A DNA stretch of 64,000 bases, taken from NCBI RefSeq assembly GCF_040126305.1, contig NZ_CP149510.1:535001-599000 (forward strand). Direction: 5' to 3'. Below, piece after piece: positions 14,984-25,326 of this stretch. The notes under the pieces are model-generated. The model worked only from the letters and a program-made list of their open reading frames with translations, made no database searches and was not told the origin of the DNA. Each line of letters opens with the position of its first letter. Positions within the stretch are counted from its first letter, which is position 1. Made by a program: the position numbers and the translations under genes. Source of the DNA: Pararhizobium sp. A13. GTDB lineage: Bacteria; Pseudomonadota; Alphaproteobacteria; Rhizobiales; Rhizobiaceae.

Positions 14984-17900
14984 CTACTCCGCCGCTTCCG
15001 CCCTCGCCGCCGGGACGTAGTTGAGGATCGGCCCGAGCCAGCGTTCGACCTCGCCGATCGGCATGTCCTTGCGCCCGGCATAGTCCTCGACCTGGTCGCG
15101 CTCGATCTTGGCGACGCCGAAGTAATAGGCTTCCGGGTGGCCGATATAGAGGCCGGAGACGGAGGAGCCCGGCCACATGGCGAAACTCTCCGTCAGCGTG
15201 ACGCCGATTTCCTGCTCGGCCTTCAGGAGACGAAACAGCGTCGCCTTTTCGGTGTGATCGGGCTGCGCCGGATAGCCGGGTGCCGGGCGGATGCCGGCAT
15301 AGGGCTCGCCGATCAGTTCGGCGGGCGTGAAGGTCTCGTCCGGTGCATAGCCCCAGAGCTCCTGGCGGACATATTCGTGCATACGCTCGGCAAAGGCCTC
15401 GGCGAAACGGTCGGCCAAGGCTTTCACCATGATCGAGGAGTAATCGTCATTGGCCCGCTCGAAGCGTTCGGCAATCGCCACTTCCTCGATGCCGGCGGTG
15501 ACGACGAAGCCGCCGATATAATCGTCTCTGCCGCTTTTGACCGGGGCGACGAAATCCGACAGGGCCACATTCGGCCGGCCGTCGCGCTTACTCATCTGCT
15601 GGCGCAGCGTGAAAAAGGTGGCGAGATCGGCGCTTCGCGTTTCATCCGTGAACAGGTGGATATCGTCCCCGACCACACCGGCCGGCCAGAAGCCGACGAC
15701 CGCCTTCGGCGCGAACCACTTTTCCGCGATGACTTTTGCCAGCATGGCTTGAGCATCGGCAAAGAGCTGGCGGGCGGCTTCGCCTTGCCGTTCGTCTTGG
15801 AGAATCTTCGGGTAGACGCCCTTTAGCTCCCAGGTCTGAAAGAACGGCGTCCAGTCGATATAACGCGCCAGTTCGGCGAGGTCCCAACCCTGAAAGACGC
15901 GGGTGCCGAGAAAGGAGGGCGTCTTCGGCTGATAGCCGTCCCAATCGACCGTCTGCGCGTTGGCGCGGGCCCTGGCCAGCGGCAGGCGCTGCTTTTCCAG
16001 CTCGTTGCGGGCATGCGCGTCGGCGACCTTCCTGTATTCGGCGCGGACCGTCTCGACATAGCCGGCCTTCGCTTCCGGCGACAGCAGACTGGAAACGACG
16101 CCGACGGCGCGGCTGGCGTCGGTGACGTAGATCGCCTGGCCCTGATGGTAGCGCGGGTGGATCTTGACGGCCGTGTGCACGCGGCTCGTCGTGGCGCCGC
16201 CAATCAGCAGCGGAATATCAAAGCCTTCGCGCTCCATTTCGGCCGCCACATGCGCCATCTCGTCGAGCGACGGCGTGATCAGGCCGGAAAGGCCGATGAT
16301 GTCGACATTGCGCTCGCGGGCGACTTCGAGGATTTTCGCCGCATGCACCATCACCCCGAGATCGATGATCTCGTAATTGTTGCAGGCGAGAACGACGCCG
16401 ACGATGTTCTTGCCGATGTCGTGCACATCGCCCTTCACCGTTGCCATCAGCACCTTGCCGGCGCTCTGGCGCTCGCCCTCGCCCTCGCCGCCACCCGCCA
16501 GCCGCTCGGCCTCCATATGGGGCAGGAGAACCGCAACCGCCTGCTTCATCACACGGGCCGACTTCACCACTTGCGGCAGGAACATCTTGCCGGAACCGAA
16601 GAGGTCGCCGACGACATTCATGCCGGCCATCAACGGGCCTTCGATGACATGCAGCGGCCGCGCGGCATTTTCCCGCGCTTCCTCCGTATCGGCGTCGATG
16701 AACTCGGTGATGCCGTTGACCAGCGCATGCTCCAGCCGCTTTTCAACCGACCATTCGCGCCATTTCAGGTCCCGCTCCCTGGCCTCCCTGCCGGCGGCAC
16801 CCTTGAAGCGTTCGGCCAGTTCCAAGAGCCGCTCGGTCGAATCGGCGCGGCGGTTGAGGACGACATCCTCGCAGGCTTCCTTCAGCTCCGGCTCGATCTG
16901 GTCGTAGACGGCAAGCTGGCCGGCATTGACGATGCCCATGTCCATGCCCGCCTGGATGGCATGATAGAGGAACACGGCATGCATCGCCTCGCGCACCGGC
17001 TCGTTGCCGCGGAAGGAGAAGGAGAGGTTCGAGACGCCGCCGGAAATATGGACATGCGGCAAGGTCTCGATGATCTCGCGCGTCGCCTCGATGAAGTCGA
17101 CGCCGTAATTGTTGTGTTCCTCGATACCGGTCGCCACCGCAAAGATGTTCGGATCGAAGATGATGTCTTCCGGCGCAAAACCGGCCTGTTCCGTCAAGAG
17201 CCTGTAGGCGCGGGTGCAGATCTCGACCTTACGGGCCTTCGTATCGGCCTGTCCCTTTTCGTCGAAGGCCATGACGACGACCGCGGCACCATAGGCGCGG
17301 CAGAGTTTTGCGTGATGCAGAAAGGCTTCCTCGCCTTCCTTCATCGAGATCGAATTGACCAGCGGCTTGCCCTGCACGCATTTCAGCCCGGCCTCGATGA
17401 TGTCCCATTTCGAACTGTCGATCATCACAGGCACACGGGCGATATCCGGCTCGGCGGCAATCAGGTTCAAGAACTCGACCATCGCCTGCTTCGAATCGAT
17501 CAGGCCCTCGTCCATGTTGACGTCGATGATCTGGGCGCCGTTCGCCACCTGGTCACGGGCGACATCGAGCGCCGCGGCATAGTCGCCGGCGGTGACCAGC
17601 TTGCGGAACTTGGCCGAGCCGGTGACGTTGGTGCGCTCGCCGACATTGACGAAGGCAATGTCCTTGCTCAGCGTGAACGGCTCTAGCCCGGACAGCTTCA
17701 TTAGTCGCGGCACCTCGGGAATGGCGCGCGGCGGGTGTTTCGAAACAGCCTCTGCGATCGCCCGGATATGGGCCGGCGTCGAGCCGCAGCAGCCGCCGAC
17801 GATGTTGACGAGGCCCTCGCGGGCAAAGCCCTCGATCTGGGCTGCCATCTCCTCGGGGCTTTCGTCGTAACGGCCGAATTCGTTCGGCAGGCCAGCATTC

Positions 17901-18763
17901 GGATAGGCGCAGACGAAGGTGTCGGCGACGTCGGAAATCTCGGTCAGGTGCTCGCGCATGGCATTGGCGCCGAGCGCGCAATTGAGGCCGATGGTGAAGG
18001 GCTCGGCATGGCGCACCGAATGCCAGAAGGCCGTCGGCGTCTGGCCGGACAGGGTGCGGCCGGAAAGATCGGTGATCGTGCCGGAGACCATCACCGGCAG
18101 GCGAACGCCCTTTTCGATGAACACTTCCTCGGTCGCAAAGATCGCCGCCTTGGCGTTCAGCGTGTCGAAGATCGTTTCGATCAGGATGATATCGGCGCCG
18201 CCATCGATCAGGCCGCGCAGCTGCAAGCCATAGGCGACGCGCAGGTCATCGAAGGTTACGGCGCGAAAACCGGGATTGTTGACGTCGGGCGAGATCGAGG
18301 CGGTGCGGTTGGTCGGCCCGAGCGCACCGGCGACGAAGCGGCGCTTGCCGTCGACCTGCTGCGCCCTGAGCCCCGCACGCCGCGCAAGCCGGGCACCGTC
18401 ACGGTTCAGTTCATAGACCATCGCCTCCATGCCGTAGTCGGCCTGGGCGATGGAGGTTGAGGAGAAGGTGTTGGTTTCGAGGATATCGGCGCCGGCGATG
18501 GCGTAGTTGTAATGGATTTCCTCAATCGCGCCGGGCTGGGTCAGGGTCAAAAGGTCGTTATTGCCCTGCAGATGACAGTCGCAGCCGGCGAAGCGGTCGC
18601 CACGGAAATGCTCTTCGCCGAGGCCAAGCTGCTGGATTTCCGTGCCCATCGCGCCGTCCATGATCAGGATGCGTTCACGCGCCGCCGCTTTCAATGCGGC
18701 CATGACTTCCGACCCATCGGGACGGGGTGAAATGGCGCCGAAAAGGGCATCGATGGCGGACAT
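14984..18763 (-). CDS. metH: Methionine synthase, cobalamin-dependent
   Basis: A 1259-residue enzyme transferring methyl from methyltetrahydrofolate through cobalamin to homocysteine. The start at 18763 follows AACGGGAGA; a longer frame would add 141 unrelated residues. Modules in order: the homocysteine domain (DGAMGTEIQ near 36; zinc Cys in GLNCALG and the GGCCGSTP pair near 321); the folate domain ([14 protein letters not shown]); the cobalamin domain (VHDIGKN near 777, DxHxxG); and the C-terminal AdoMet activation domain ([12 protein letters not shown] near 1157). Full length matches the family. It is monocistronic, with a perfect palindrome and the terminator of the upstream operon in its 5' gap. 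Confidence 0.97.
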   Translation of the reverse strand: MSAIDALFGAISPRPDGSEVMAALKAAARERILIMDGAMGTEIQQLGLGEEHFRGDRFAGCDCHLQGNNDLLTLTQPGAIEEIHYNYAIAGADILETNTFSSTSIAQADYGMEAMVYELNRDGARLARRAGLRAQQVDGKRRFVAGALGPTNRTASISPDVNNPGFRAVTFDDLRVAYGLQLRGLIDGGADIILIETIFDTLNAKAAIFATEEVFIEKGVRLPVMVSGTITDLSGRTLSGQTPTAFWHSVRHAEPFTIGLNCALGANAMREHLTEISDVADTFVCAYPNAGLPNEFGRYDESPEEMAAQIEGFAREGLVNIVGGCCGSTPAHIRAIAEAVSKHPPRAIPEVPRLMKLSGLEPFTLSKDIAFVNVGERTNVTGSAKFRKLVTAGDYAAALDVARDQVANGAQIIDVNMDEGLIDSKQAMVEFLNLIAAEPDIARVPVMIDSSKWDIIEAGLKCVQGKPLVNSISMKEGEEAFLHHAKLCRAYGAAVVVMAFDEKGQADTKARKVEICTRAYRLLTEQAGFAPEDIIFDPNIFAVATGIEEHNNYGVDFIEATREIIETLPHVHISGGVSNLSFSFRGNEPVREAMHAVFLYHAIQAGMDMGIVNAGQLAVYDQIEPELKEACEDVVLNRRADSTERLLELAERFKGAAGREARERDLKWREWSVEKRLEHALVNGITEFIDADTEEARENAARPLHVIEGPLMAGMNVVGDLFGSGKMFLPQVVKSARVMKQAVAVLLPHMEAERLAGGGEGEGERQSAGKVLMATVKGDVHDIGKNIVGVVLACNNYEIIDLGVMVHAAKILEVARERNVDIIGLSGLITPSLDEMAHVAAEMEREGFDIPLLIGGATTSRVHTAVKIHPRYHQGQAIYVTDASRAVGVVSSLLSPEAKAGYVETVRAEYRKVADAHARNELEKQRLPLARARANAQTVDWDGYQPKTPSFLGTRVFQGWDLAELARYIDWTPFFQTWELKGVYPKILQDERQGEAARQLFADAQAMLAKVIAEKWFAPKAVVGFWPAGVVGDDIHLFTDETRSADLATFFTLRQQMSKRDGRPNVALSDFVAPVKSGRDDYIGGFVVTAGIEEVAIAERFERANDDYSSIMVKALADRFAEAFAERMHEYVRQELWGYAPDETFTPAELIGEPYAGIRPAPGYPAQPDHTEKATLFRLLKAEQEIGVTLTESFAMWPGSSVSGLYIGHPEAYYFGVAKIERDQVEDYAGRKDMPIGEVERWLGPILNYVPAARAEAAE

Positions 18764-18811
18764 GGGAAATCTCCCGTTCTGAAAACGACAATACAGTAGC
18801 ATACAGGCATC

Positions 18812-18831
18812 ACATAAAGATATCTTTATGT
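18812..18831. promoter_or_regulatory. Perfect 20-bp palindrome upstream of metH
   Basis: ACATAAAGATATCTTTATGT is its own reverse complement, 49 bp before the metH start. ArsR-family regulators of the methionine cycle in proteobacteria (SahR-like) bind palindromes of this general kind; that assignment is inference. Confidence 0.65.
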
Positions 18832-18861
18832 CAATATATGCATCTCCGCAATCAAACGAAC

Positions 18862-18904
18862 GGGCAAAAAGAAACCGGCCCGTTTCAGAGGAAACGAGCC
18901 GGTT
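18862..18904 (-). terminator. Rho-independent terminator after the AGE-epimerase operon
   Basis: On the minus strand a 14-bp stem (AACCGGCTCGTTTC with GAAACGGGCCGGTT, one G-T pair) around a 4-base loop is followed by TCTTTTTG. It lies 24 bp after the stop of the epimerase gene. Confidence 0.85.
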
Positions 18905-18927
18905 GGACATCGATCGGATATGCCGCG

Positions 18928-20085
18928 TCAGAGCCGTTTGAGGCAGTCGTCCACTTCGTAGATGGCGCAGAGGATGTGATAGAAGCTGCTGGCGGGCGCC
19001 GGTTCTTCGACGAAGCTGCCATCGGCCTTCTGCTTGTCGCGCCACAGCCCCTTGACCGGCGTGTCGAGAAACCGCATCAGCGCCGTTGCGGCGCGAACGG
19101 AGGAGCGGAGATAACGCTCGCGCTCCTCGCCTTGTGTGAGCGCCGCAAAGCGGATCGCCGCCTTCAGCCATTCCGTCTGCGGCCACAGCCGGGCGATCGG
19201 ATCGGCGACGGAGAAATCGTCGAGAAGCGTCATGACAGCCACGTCGCGCGGCTGCGCAATGCCATATTGCTCTCCGATCTCGAACAGGCGGCGCGCCTTC
19301 ACCAACGCATCGGCATCGCCGCGCCGCTCACCCCAGCGCAAGAGCAGCCAGGCCCACTCGAACTGGTGGCCCGGCTCGACGATGCGGCCCTTGTCGCCCG
19401 GCATCGGCGACCAGTCGTGATCGAAGAATTCGCGCAGCGCGCCGGTTTCGGTATCGATGAAATGATCCATGCAAAGCGCTGCGATCTCATCGGCGAGATT
19501 GGTCCAGGCAACCGTGTCGAAACCATCCACCTCTTCGCTCGCGAGGCACGCCTCGAACAGGTGCATATGCGGGTTGGAGCAGAGCGGCAGGCGCGGTGGA
19601 TTGTCTTCCTCGAAGCCCGCCAAAGGGTGCTTGCAATGGGCTTCGAGCTTTTGCAGCAAGATATTGCTGCGCTCGATCATCTCCGCCTTCCGCTCCGGAA
19701 AGACCTGAGCCACATAGGCAAAGGACAAAAGCGCGAAAGCCTGGTTGTAGAGATCGAACGACGCGTCGATCAGATGTCCGTCCGCATCCGCGAGCGCCCC
19801 GTAAAAGCCGTTCGGCTGCAGATAGACGCGATCGAAATAGGCAAGCCCGCTCCGAGCGACGCTCTGCCAGTCTCCCGGCCAGCCGCGACGGCCCGCTTCC
19901 GCAAAGCAATAGACCTGGCGCGGCTGGACGCGCGACCGGCGGTTCGCCCGCGTCGGCTCGCCCGTCATGTCGATCGTCTCGACGAAGCCGCCGCTCGACG
20001 TGTCAAAGCCCTTGTCGCGCCAGATCGGCAGCGCCGCACTGGCGAGCCAGTCGTTCAATTTCGCGGAAAAGCCGGCAATATCCAT
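18928..20085 (-). CDS. AGE-family sugar epimerase/isomerase (mannose isomerase-like)
   Basis: A 385-residue alpha/alpha-barrel protein of the N-acylglucosamine 2-epimerase superfamily. The ATG at 20085 is chosen since GGACGGA lies 8 bases upstream; TTG at 20115 would overlap the previous gene. Features are [14 protein letters not shown] near 50-65, [16 protein letters not shown] near 108-123, the NPHMHLFEA motif near 170 with catalytic-type His, and [12 protein letters not shown] near 240-251 with a second His. Members convert mannose to fructose or epimerise N-acyl sugars. The adjoining ROK kinase resembles fructokinases, so mannose to fructose to fructose-6-phosphate is plausible. Overlapping or close spacing (19 bp) marks an operon. 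Confidence 0.88.
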   Translation of the reverse strand: MDIAGFSAKLNDWLASAALPIWRDKGFDTSSGGFVETIDMTGEPTRANRRSRVQPRQVYCFAEAGRRGWPGDWQSVARSGLAYFDRVYLQPNGFYGALADADGHLIDASFDLYNQAFALLSFAYVAQVFPERKAEMIERSNILLQKLEAHCKHPLAGFEEDNPPRLPLCSNPHMHLFEACLASEEVDGFDTVAWTNLADEIAALCMDHFIDTETGALREFFDHDWSPMPGDKGRIVEPGHQFEWAWLLLRWGERRGDADALVKARRLFEIGEQYGIAQPRDVAVMTLLDDFSVADPIARLWPQTEWLKAAIRFAALTQGEERERYLRSSVRAATALMRFLDTPVKGLWRDKQKADGSFVEEPAPASSFYHILCAIYEVDDCLKRL

Positions 20086-20104
20086 TATCACTGTCCGTCC
20101 GTTC

Positions 20105-20599
20105 TTATGCGCCAAGTTTCAACGCGCCGAGATCCTTGCCGAGCACATTGGCGAGCGCTTCGACGACCATGTTGTGATCCTCGCGCTGCGGCAGGCCGGA
20201 AACCGTAACCGCGCCGATGCAGCCGGTGCCCTTGACGACGATCGGGAAGCTGCCGCCATGCGGCGCAAACTCGGCATCGGGCAGGCCGAACTTCGCCTGC
20301 AGCGTGCTGTCCTGCTTGGCGAGTGTCAGGCCGATCGCGTAGCTGCTCTTCAGGAAGCGGAAAACGCAGTTGCGCTTGCGGCGCACCCAGTTCGGATTGT
20401 CGGGCGTCGATCCCTCCAGCGCCGCATAGAAGACCGGCATGGAAAACAGCGTGACGTCGATCACGACGCCCAATTTTCCTTCCACCGCCATGTCGCGTAG
20501 CAACGCACCGAGTTTCCAGCCGGTTTCCAGGTTAAAACTGTCGAACTGCAGTTCCTTCTCCTGCAACGCGATGCGTTCGAGATCCTTGTCGAAATTCAT
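20105..20599 (-). CDS. UPF0303 family (GlcG/HbpS-like, DUF336) protein
   Basis: A 164-residue protein with the typical start NFDKDLERIALQEKELQF and the conserved YAALEGSTPDNPNWVRRKRN block near 59-78, followed by HGGSFPIVVKGTGCIGAVTVSGL. UPF0303/HbpS-like proteins are small alpha-beta octamers found beside sugar or glycolate genes, and some bind haem; function here is unknown. It lies between the ROK kinase (21 bp away) and the AGE epimerase, so it is likely co-transcribed and may assist the same sugar pathway. Confidence 0.88.
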   Translation of the reverse strand: MNFDKDLERIALQEKELQFDSFNLETGWKLGALLRDMAVEGKLGVVIDVTLFSMPVFYAALEGSTPDNPNWVRRKRNCVFRFLKSSYAIGLTLAKQDSTLQAKFGLPDAEFAPHGGSFPIVVKGTGCIGAVTVSGLPQREDHNMVVEALANVLGKDLGALKLGA

Positions 20600-20620
20600 A
20601 TCGCCGTTTCCCCTTGTCTT

Positions 20621-21517
20621 TCAGTCTTTCCAGAGCCAGGCGGCGCCGCGCACGCCGGAACTGTCGCCATGCACCGCCTTGCGGATCGGCGTTTCGAAAC
20701 TGTCGCCGAAAATATATTTGACAATCAAATCCGGCAGCTCGTCGTAGATCTCGTCGACATTCGACATGCCGCCGCCAAGCACGAAGACATCGGGGTCGAC
20801 GATGTTGGTGAGCAGCGCCAGGCTGCGGGCGAGCCGGTCGACGAAGCGCTCGTAGACGGCGGTGGCGACCGGATTGCCGCTGCGCTTGTCGGCGATGATG
20901 TCGCGGCCGCGCCGGTCGATGCCCGTCGTGGTCCGGTAATCGAGTTCGACGCCGGTGCCGCAGGCATACATGTCGAGGCAGCCATGTTTACCGCACCAGC
21001 ATTTGTGGCCCGGATACTCGTCCGGCGTCATCCAGGGCAGCGGATAGTGGCCGATTTCGGCGGCGATGCCCTGATAGCCGGCATGCACATGTTTGCCGAT
21101 CGCAAGCCCCCCGCCATGGCCGGTGCCGACGATGACGCCGAAAACCGTATGCGCATCCTTGCCGGCGCCATCCACGGCTTCCGAGACAGCAAGGCAATTG
21201 GCATCATTGGCAAGCCGCACTTCGCGGCCGAGCGCTGCCTGGAGATCGCGCCCGAGCGGCTGGCCGTTCAAGAGCACGGCATTGGAATTGCGCACGATGC
21301 CGGTGCGCGGATTGGGGCTGCCGGGAATACCGATGCCGATCGTCCCCTGTTCGCCCGCCATCTGCTCGGCGGTGGCGACAAGCTCCTGCACCGCGCGGAT
21401 GCAGGCATCGTAACCGCTGGTCGGCGTCGCGATGCGGTGCCGGGCCCTGGTCGTGCCATCGCGGTCGAGCGCGATGACTTCCATTTTCGTGCCGCCCCAG
21501 TCAATTCCAATGAACAT
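20621..21517 (-). CDS. ROK-family sugar kinase (fructokinase/Mak-like)
   Basis: A 298-residue kinase. The ATP-phosphate motif DWGGTK is at 6-11, the catalytic Asp is in NDAN at 104-107, GHGGGLAIG near 133-141 and the sugar-binding GHYP at 156-159. A zinc motif CWCGKHGC at 173-180 (with His171) completes the ROK signature. The overall form is closest to Mak-type fructokinases and N-acetyl-sugar kinases. It starts an operon with UPF0303 and AGE genes, giving phosphorylation of the ketose made by the isomerase. No transporter gene is adjacent. Confidence 0.9.
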   Translation of the reverse strand: MFIGIDWGGTKMEVIALDRDGTTRARHRIATPTSGYDACIRAVQELVATAEQMAGEQGTIGIGIPGSPNPRTGIVRNSNAVLLNGQPLGRDLQAALGREVRLANDANCLAVSEAVDGAGKDAHTVFGVIVGTGHGGGLAIGKHVHAGYQGIAAEIGHYPLPWMTPDEYPGHKCWCGKHGCLDMYACGTGVELDYRTTTGIDRRGRDIIADKRSGNPVATAVYERFVDRLARSLALLTNIVDPDVFVLGGGMSNVDEIYDELPDLIVKYIFGDSFETPIRKAVHGDSSGVRGAAWLWKD

Positions 21518-21739
21518 GTCGGATCAAACTCTTGTGCATCTCGTTGCAATGAGCGGCGCCTCATCGGCCGGGTGTTCTCCCGTTCCGCCGCACCTGCTTA
21601 ACACCGGAAAAGCGTTTCGCGCCAGTCCGCCCGGCTGCGAAGCGCACGAGAAAATCCAGTTCCGACAAGGCCGATGCAAAACCGCATCGGAAAAACACTT
21701 GGCTTCGCGGCCGAGCTTTTGTAAGGGTTCTTTCCGGCT

Positions 21740-21816
21740 GGTCCCATAGCTCAGCAGGATAGAGCGCAGGATTCCTAATCCTGAGGCCGATGGTTCGAAT
21801 CCATCTGGGATCACCA
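21740..21816 (+). tRNA. tRNA-Arg (anticodon CCT)
   Basis: The 77-nt cloverleaf includes an encoded CCA. The acceptor stem GGTCCCA pairs with TGGGATC (one G-T), the D-arm starts TAGCTCAG, the anticodon stem CAGGA/TCCTG holds the loop TTCCTAA with CCT at 21774-21776, and the T-arm is GATGG-TTCGAAT-CCATC. It reads AGG codons. Confidence 0.97.
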
Positions 21817-22065
21817 GCAAACCAACATCCTGCTATTTCCGACGCTCAAACGAGCTCCGACACCGTTCCCCATATTCGCGTCGCAATGGGCGATCTCAGT
21901 TGCGCAACTGTCTTCTTTTTTCGGCGCCATCCGGTCGTATAGTCGCGTCGTCGCGATATTGTAACGGGTGGCTTGGCGGTGCGTTCCATGCCCCCAAGGC
22001 CGAACCAGGTCTACCTGAGGCTCAAACGCGTGAGGCGACGGAGCGCCTGGCAAGCGGGGCACGGT

Positions 22066-23229
22066 TCAGGTGTCCGACCTTGCCGAGGCCTTTCTCGTGG
22101 ACATCTCCAACTCCCGAAGGCGGCGACGCTCCGCGACCCTTGCGTCTATCCTTGCCTGTATTCGCGCCTGACGGCGATCTTCCTTTCTCTGCTCGGTCCT
22201 GAGGCGCACCATCTCGTAGTAAGATCGCTCGGCCTCTTCCTGACCATGAATGCCAATCTTGACGTCCTCCTCCACCGCGACCCTGAAAGCGTCCGCCAAT
22301 TCCTCTGCGGGCAGGCCCGGATTGCAGTAAAACGCTTCAAACACCTGCATGTTGAAGTCAAGGACGTGGGGGTATATGTGCCTGCGATCTGCCATCCACT
22401 GGTTCTTGAACAGCCTGGTCACCGCTTCGTAACTCGGCATGTAATGGAGACGCTCATCGGTTCCGTTGGCCCTCATAAACTCGTCCAAGGCTGCCCGGAT
22501 TATAGCCTTGGATACCGCGTCGGCGCTTAGGCAGGAAACCGACCTGAAAGTTGCCGCCAGGGGTATTGGGGAAACCGAAAACAGGATATGTGCATCGGGC
22601 CGGAACTTTCGGATCAACGCCCGTATGGCTTGGAGGTTTGCAGCATTTTCGGCAAAGCTCGAAACGCGGAATTTGTGCCGGGCCGGGTCATATTTGTCCA
22701 TCGGAACGGCACGCCAAAACACCTCTCCTGTCGGCTCGTCGTACCAAACTTCCGACAGACCGAGCGTGATGATGAAGAGATCCGCTTGGTCAAATAAGTC
22801 TTTGGTTTCAAGCCTGACCGCTTCATCGTATCCGAATTCTTCGGCCGCATATCCGTGCCAAAGGTCGGCATTCGGGGTCTTGTTGAGCCAGGCCCACTCG
22901 AATTGCTGAAGGATGGCGAACGTGTTCACAATCCCGTCGCCCATTTGCGTGACGTAAGCTCGGCTCTCCTTTTTGGTCAAAACATTATAGTCGCGGCCAT
23001 GGAGATAGTCGCTGATGTTCGCTGCGAAACATGACCCGAAGGCGACAATAGGCGTTTCCTTGGTCACGAATTTGGAAGCGGGGGCCCACCCCTCCATCAG
23101 GTATTCAGCCAGGAAATTTGGTGCGGCAAACGAGTTGTTCGTCGGATGAAAGTTGGTGTGTTCCCCGCGAAAGAAGCTCTGCGACGTCTTGCGTTGCCGT
23201 CCGTCTTGCTCGTATGCGTAGAATGCCAT
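22066..23229 (-). CDS. GSCFA domain protein
   Basis: A 387-residue protein with the name-giving motif in AFGSCFAANI near 63-72, then GDGIVNTFAILQQFEWAW near 97-114 and FIITLGLSEVWYD near 151-163. GSCFA belongs to the SGNH-hydrolase-like group; the Ser of GSCFA and a downstream His (DRRHIYPH near 281) could form the active site. Such proteins are often linked to surface polysaccharide modification, but no sugar cluster is here. The last 60 residues are a highly charged Arg/Glu-rich coiled coil, which is unusual. GAGAGGTG precedes the ATG. It stands alone downstream of a tRNA-Arg gene, pointing towards it, a place where acquired genes collect. Confidence 0.85.
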   Translation of the reverse strand: MAFYAYEQDGRQRKTSQSFFRGEHTNFHPTNNSFAAPNFLAEYLMEGWAPASKFVTKETPIVAFGSCFAANISDYLHGRDYNVLTKKESRAYVTQMGDGIVNTFAILQQFEWAWLNKTPNADLWHGYAAEEFGYDEAVRLETKDLFDQADLFIITLGLSEVWYDEPTGEVFWRAVPMDKYDPARHKFRVSSFAENAANLQAIRALIRKFRPDAHILFSVSPIPLAATFRSVSCLSADAVSKAIIRAALDEFMRANGTDERLHYMPSYEAVTRLFKNQWMADRRHIYPHVLDFNMQVFEAFYCNPGLPAEELADAFRVAVEEDVKIGIHGQEEAERSYYEMVRLRTEQRKEDRRQARIQARIDARVAERRRLRELEMSTRKASARSDT

Positions 23230-23360
23230 TATTCACCTCTCAAATTGAGACCGGCACGCTACTTCAAGGGCTGACCGTGTCAATGGGCTGTGCGTCGCGC
23301 GACTCCGTTCGGCGGGGGTTTGGAACTCGAGGGCATCCAGTCTAAACGCACTGCCCAAAG

Positions 23361-23386
23361 AAAAAGGCCGGGTGAAAACCCGACCT
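23361..23386 (-). terminator. Rho-independent terminator of the PLP-enzyme gene
   Basis: On the minus strand GGTCGGGT-TTTC-ACCCGGCC is followed by TTTTTC. It lies about 135 bp after the stop at 23521. Confidence 0.8.
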
Positions 23387-23520
23387 CTCCGACCCGCCTC
23401 GACAGCACTGCCAGTACATCCGTGGTCAGCCGCTGGAAACGAATTCCATGAGCGCAATATGGTGCACGAATGTAACCGTTTCAAGACATTGCCAAAAATA
23501 AGCGCAAGCAGGACCGCGCC

Positions 23521-24804
23521 TCAGGCCGCATCCAGCGCCACCGTCAGGTCGGCGATCAGGTCGTCCGGGTGTTCGATGCCGATCGACAGGCGGATGGTCG
23601 ATTCCAGGACGCCGATCCGCTGGCGCACGTCAGCCGGCACGCCGGAATGGGTCATCGTGGCGGGGTGGCTGGCGAGCGATTCGGTGCCGCCGAGGCTCAC
23701 GGCCAGCTTGAAGATCTGCAGCGCATTGAGAAACCGGAACGAGGCCGGCTGGCCGCCGCGGATATCGAAGGAGAAGGTCGAGCCGGCGCCGCTGCACTGC
23801 GCGGCAAAGGTCCTGCCGACCGGCGATTCGGCGTCGTGATAGGGCAGATAGTGGATACCCTCGACCTTGGGGTGGTCGCGCAGGAAATCGGCAATCTGGA
23901 GGGCATTGCCGTTCGCCTTTTCCATGCGGATCGACAGCGTTTCCAGTGAGCGGCCCAGCATCCAGCAGGAATGCGGATCGAGCTGCGTGCCGATGGCGCC
24001 GCGCAGGGCCTTGATCTGCTTCATGATCGCCTTGGTGCCCAGCGCCGCGCCGGCGATCAGGTCGGAGTGGCCGCCGACATATTTGGTCAGCGAATAGAGC
24101 GAAAGGTCAGCACCGTGCTCGATCGGCCGCTGGAAGACGGGTCCGAGCAGCGTGTTGTCGCAGGCGACAATCGGCGTGTGCCCCTGCGTTTCGCCGATCC
24201 TGTCGGCGATCCGGCGGATCATCGCGACATCGACGAGGCTGTTGGTCGGGTTGGCCGGCGTTTCGATCAGGATCACCGAAATGCGGCCCTTGGCCATGGC
24301 CGCATCCGCCGCCTGCTGCACAGACTTCTCGCTGACGCCATCGGCGAACCCGACGGCGGTGACGCCCATATTGAGGAAGGTCTTCGCCAGGAGCGTTTCG
24401 GTGCCGCCGTAGAGCGGCTGCGAATGCAGGATCGCGTCACCCGGCCTGACGAAGGCAAGCAGCGTCGTGGCGATCGCCGACATGCCGGAGGAAAACAGTG
24501 CGCAGCTCTCGGTGCGCTCATAGACCGCCAGGCGGTCCTCGACGATTTCGCTATTGGGATGGTTGAAGCGGGAATAGACCAGGCCTGCCCCGGTGCCCGC
24601 CGGCGGCTCCCGGCGGCCGGAGACGAAATCGAAGAAATCCCGCCCCTCTTCCGCCGATTTGAAGACGAAAGTGGATGTCAGGAAGACCGGCGGCTTGACG
24701 GCGCCCTCGGACAGTTCCGGATCATAACCATAGTTCAGCATCTGCGTTTCGGGATGCAGTTTATGATTGCCGATATGGGTCTTGGAGGGATGGGGAGCGG
24801 TCAT
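23521..24804 (-). CDS. Cystathionine gamma-synthase / methionine gamma-lyase family PLP enzyme
   Basis: A 427-residue fold-type I PLP enzyme of the Cys/Met metabolism family. Residues [17 protein letters not shown] near 78-94 hold the phosphate-binding Tyr/Arg of the partner subunit, FSSGMSAI at 104-111 binds phosphate, ETPANPTN is at 181-188, and the Schiff-base lysine is Lys241 in [11 protein letters not shown]. The C-terminal [17 protein letters not shown] block is complete. Members either cleave methionine or cystathionine or make cystathionine, and sequence alone does not settle which. It has its own terminator and an inverted repeat in its promoter region; its presence near metH suggests sulfur amino acid turnover, though the two are 5 kb apart and not one operon. 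Confidence 0.9.
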   Translation of the reverse strand: MTAPHPSKTHIGNHKLHPETQMLNYGYDPELSEGAVKPPVFLTSTFVFKSAEEGRDFFDFVSGRREPPAGTGAGLVYSRFNHPNSEIVEDRLAVYERTESCALFSSGMSAIATTLLAFVRPGDAILHSQPLYGGTETLLAKTFLNMGVTAVGFADGVSEKSVQQAADAAMAKGRISVILIETPANPTNSLVDVAMIRRIADRIGETQGHTPIVACDNTLLGPVFQRPIEHGADLSLYSLTKYVGGHSDLIAGAALGTKAIMKQIKALRGAIGTQLDPHSCWMLGRSLETLSIRMEKANGNALQIADFLRDHPKVEGIHYLPYHDAESPVGRTFAAQCSGAGSTFSFDIRGGQPASFRFLNALQIFKLAVSLGGTESLASHPATMTHSGVPADVRQRIGVLESTIRLSIGIEHPDDLIADLTVALDAA

Positions 24805-24820
24805 GACAGTCTCCGGGATT

Positions 24821-24848
24821 TTGATGTGAATTACGCAGTCTACATCAA
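24821..24848. promoter_or_regulatory. Inverted repeat TTGATGT-N14-ACATCAA upstream of the PLP enzyme
   Basis: Two 7-bp arms (24821-24827, 24842-24848) lie 17-44 bp before the start codon. The position suits a repressor or Lrp-type site; the binding protein is unknown. Confidence 0.45.
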
Positions 24849-25326
24849 GTTTGGCTGCTACTTCTTGCCAATCTGAACGCGTTTTTGACCAAAAATTGCG
24901 CGGTGCTGATCGAAACTGGACAAAATCCGGATTTTTCGGCGACGCCGTATGGATCGAAGTGCGGAGAAATGCTCAGGCGCTCCCGGCGCGGGCCGGAACA
25001 AGGAACAGACTTGCCCGTTCGTGGATGGCCATCACCAGAGGAGCAAGGCCAGCCGAGGCTGGTTCTCCATCCGATGCGCTCGAAGCCATCCGGCCTTCCT
25101 TCGAGGACCTGGTTGAAATCTCCGATGTCAGCGTCGCTGCCGATGCAAATATGCCGCAAGCATTCGTCGCCCTTGCGCCGGGCGCAAAGCGTAGGTGACG
25201 CTATGAAGACGCCGAGTAGGTGTTCCGGAAGCTCGCCCGGGAAAACTGGGGGCTCAAGGCGCTGAGTTCGACTGAGGTCTTCGCCTGACTATTCCGGCCG
25301 CCGCGCGAGCCTGCCGGTTCTCGGCT
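24849..25326. other. Gap without a supported gene; holds repeat copy 2 at 25087-25163
   Basis: Short frames on both strands lack ribosome sites and family features. The segment 25087-25163 aligns with 14791-14852 in several blocks (see that entry). It likely contains the promoter of the PLP-enzyme gene at its left end and otherwise decayed sequence. Confidence 0.45.

Noticed and set aside
16013..17686. Antisense frame of 557 codons opposite metH
   Set aside because: Shadow frame; the metH domains are continuous on the minus strand.
14984..19186. A 1400-codon reading of metH
   Set aside because: The first 141 codons overlap the AGE-epimerase gene and the terminator, have no metH similarity, and a good ribosome site precedes the ATG at 18763.
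21740..23229. Genomic island integrated at tRNA-Arg
   Set aside because: No integrase gene and no second copy of the tRNA 3' end was seen in the window; kept only as a low-interest remark.
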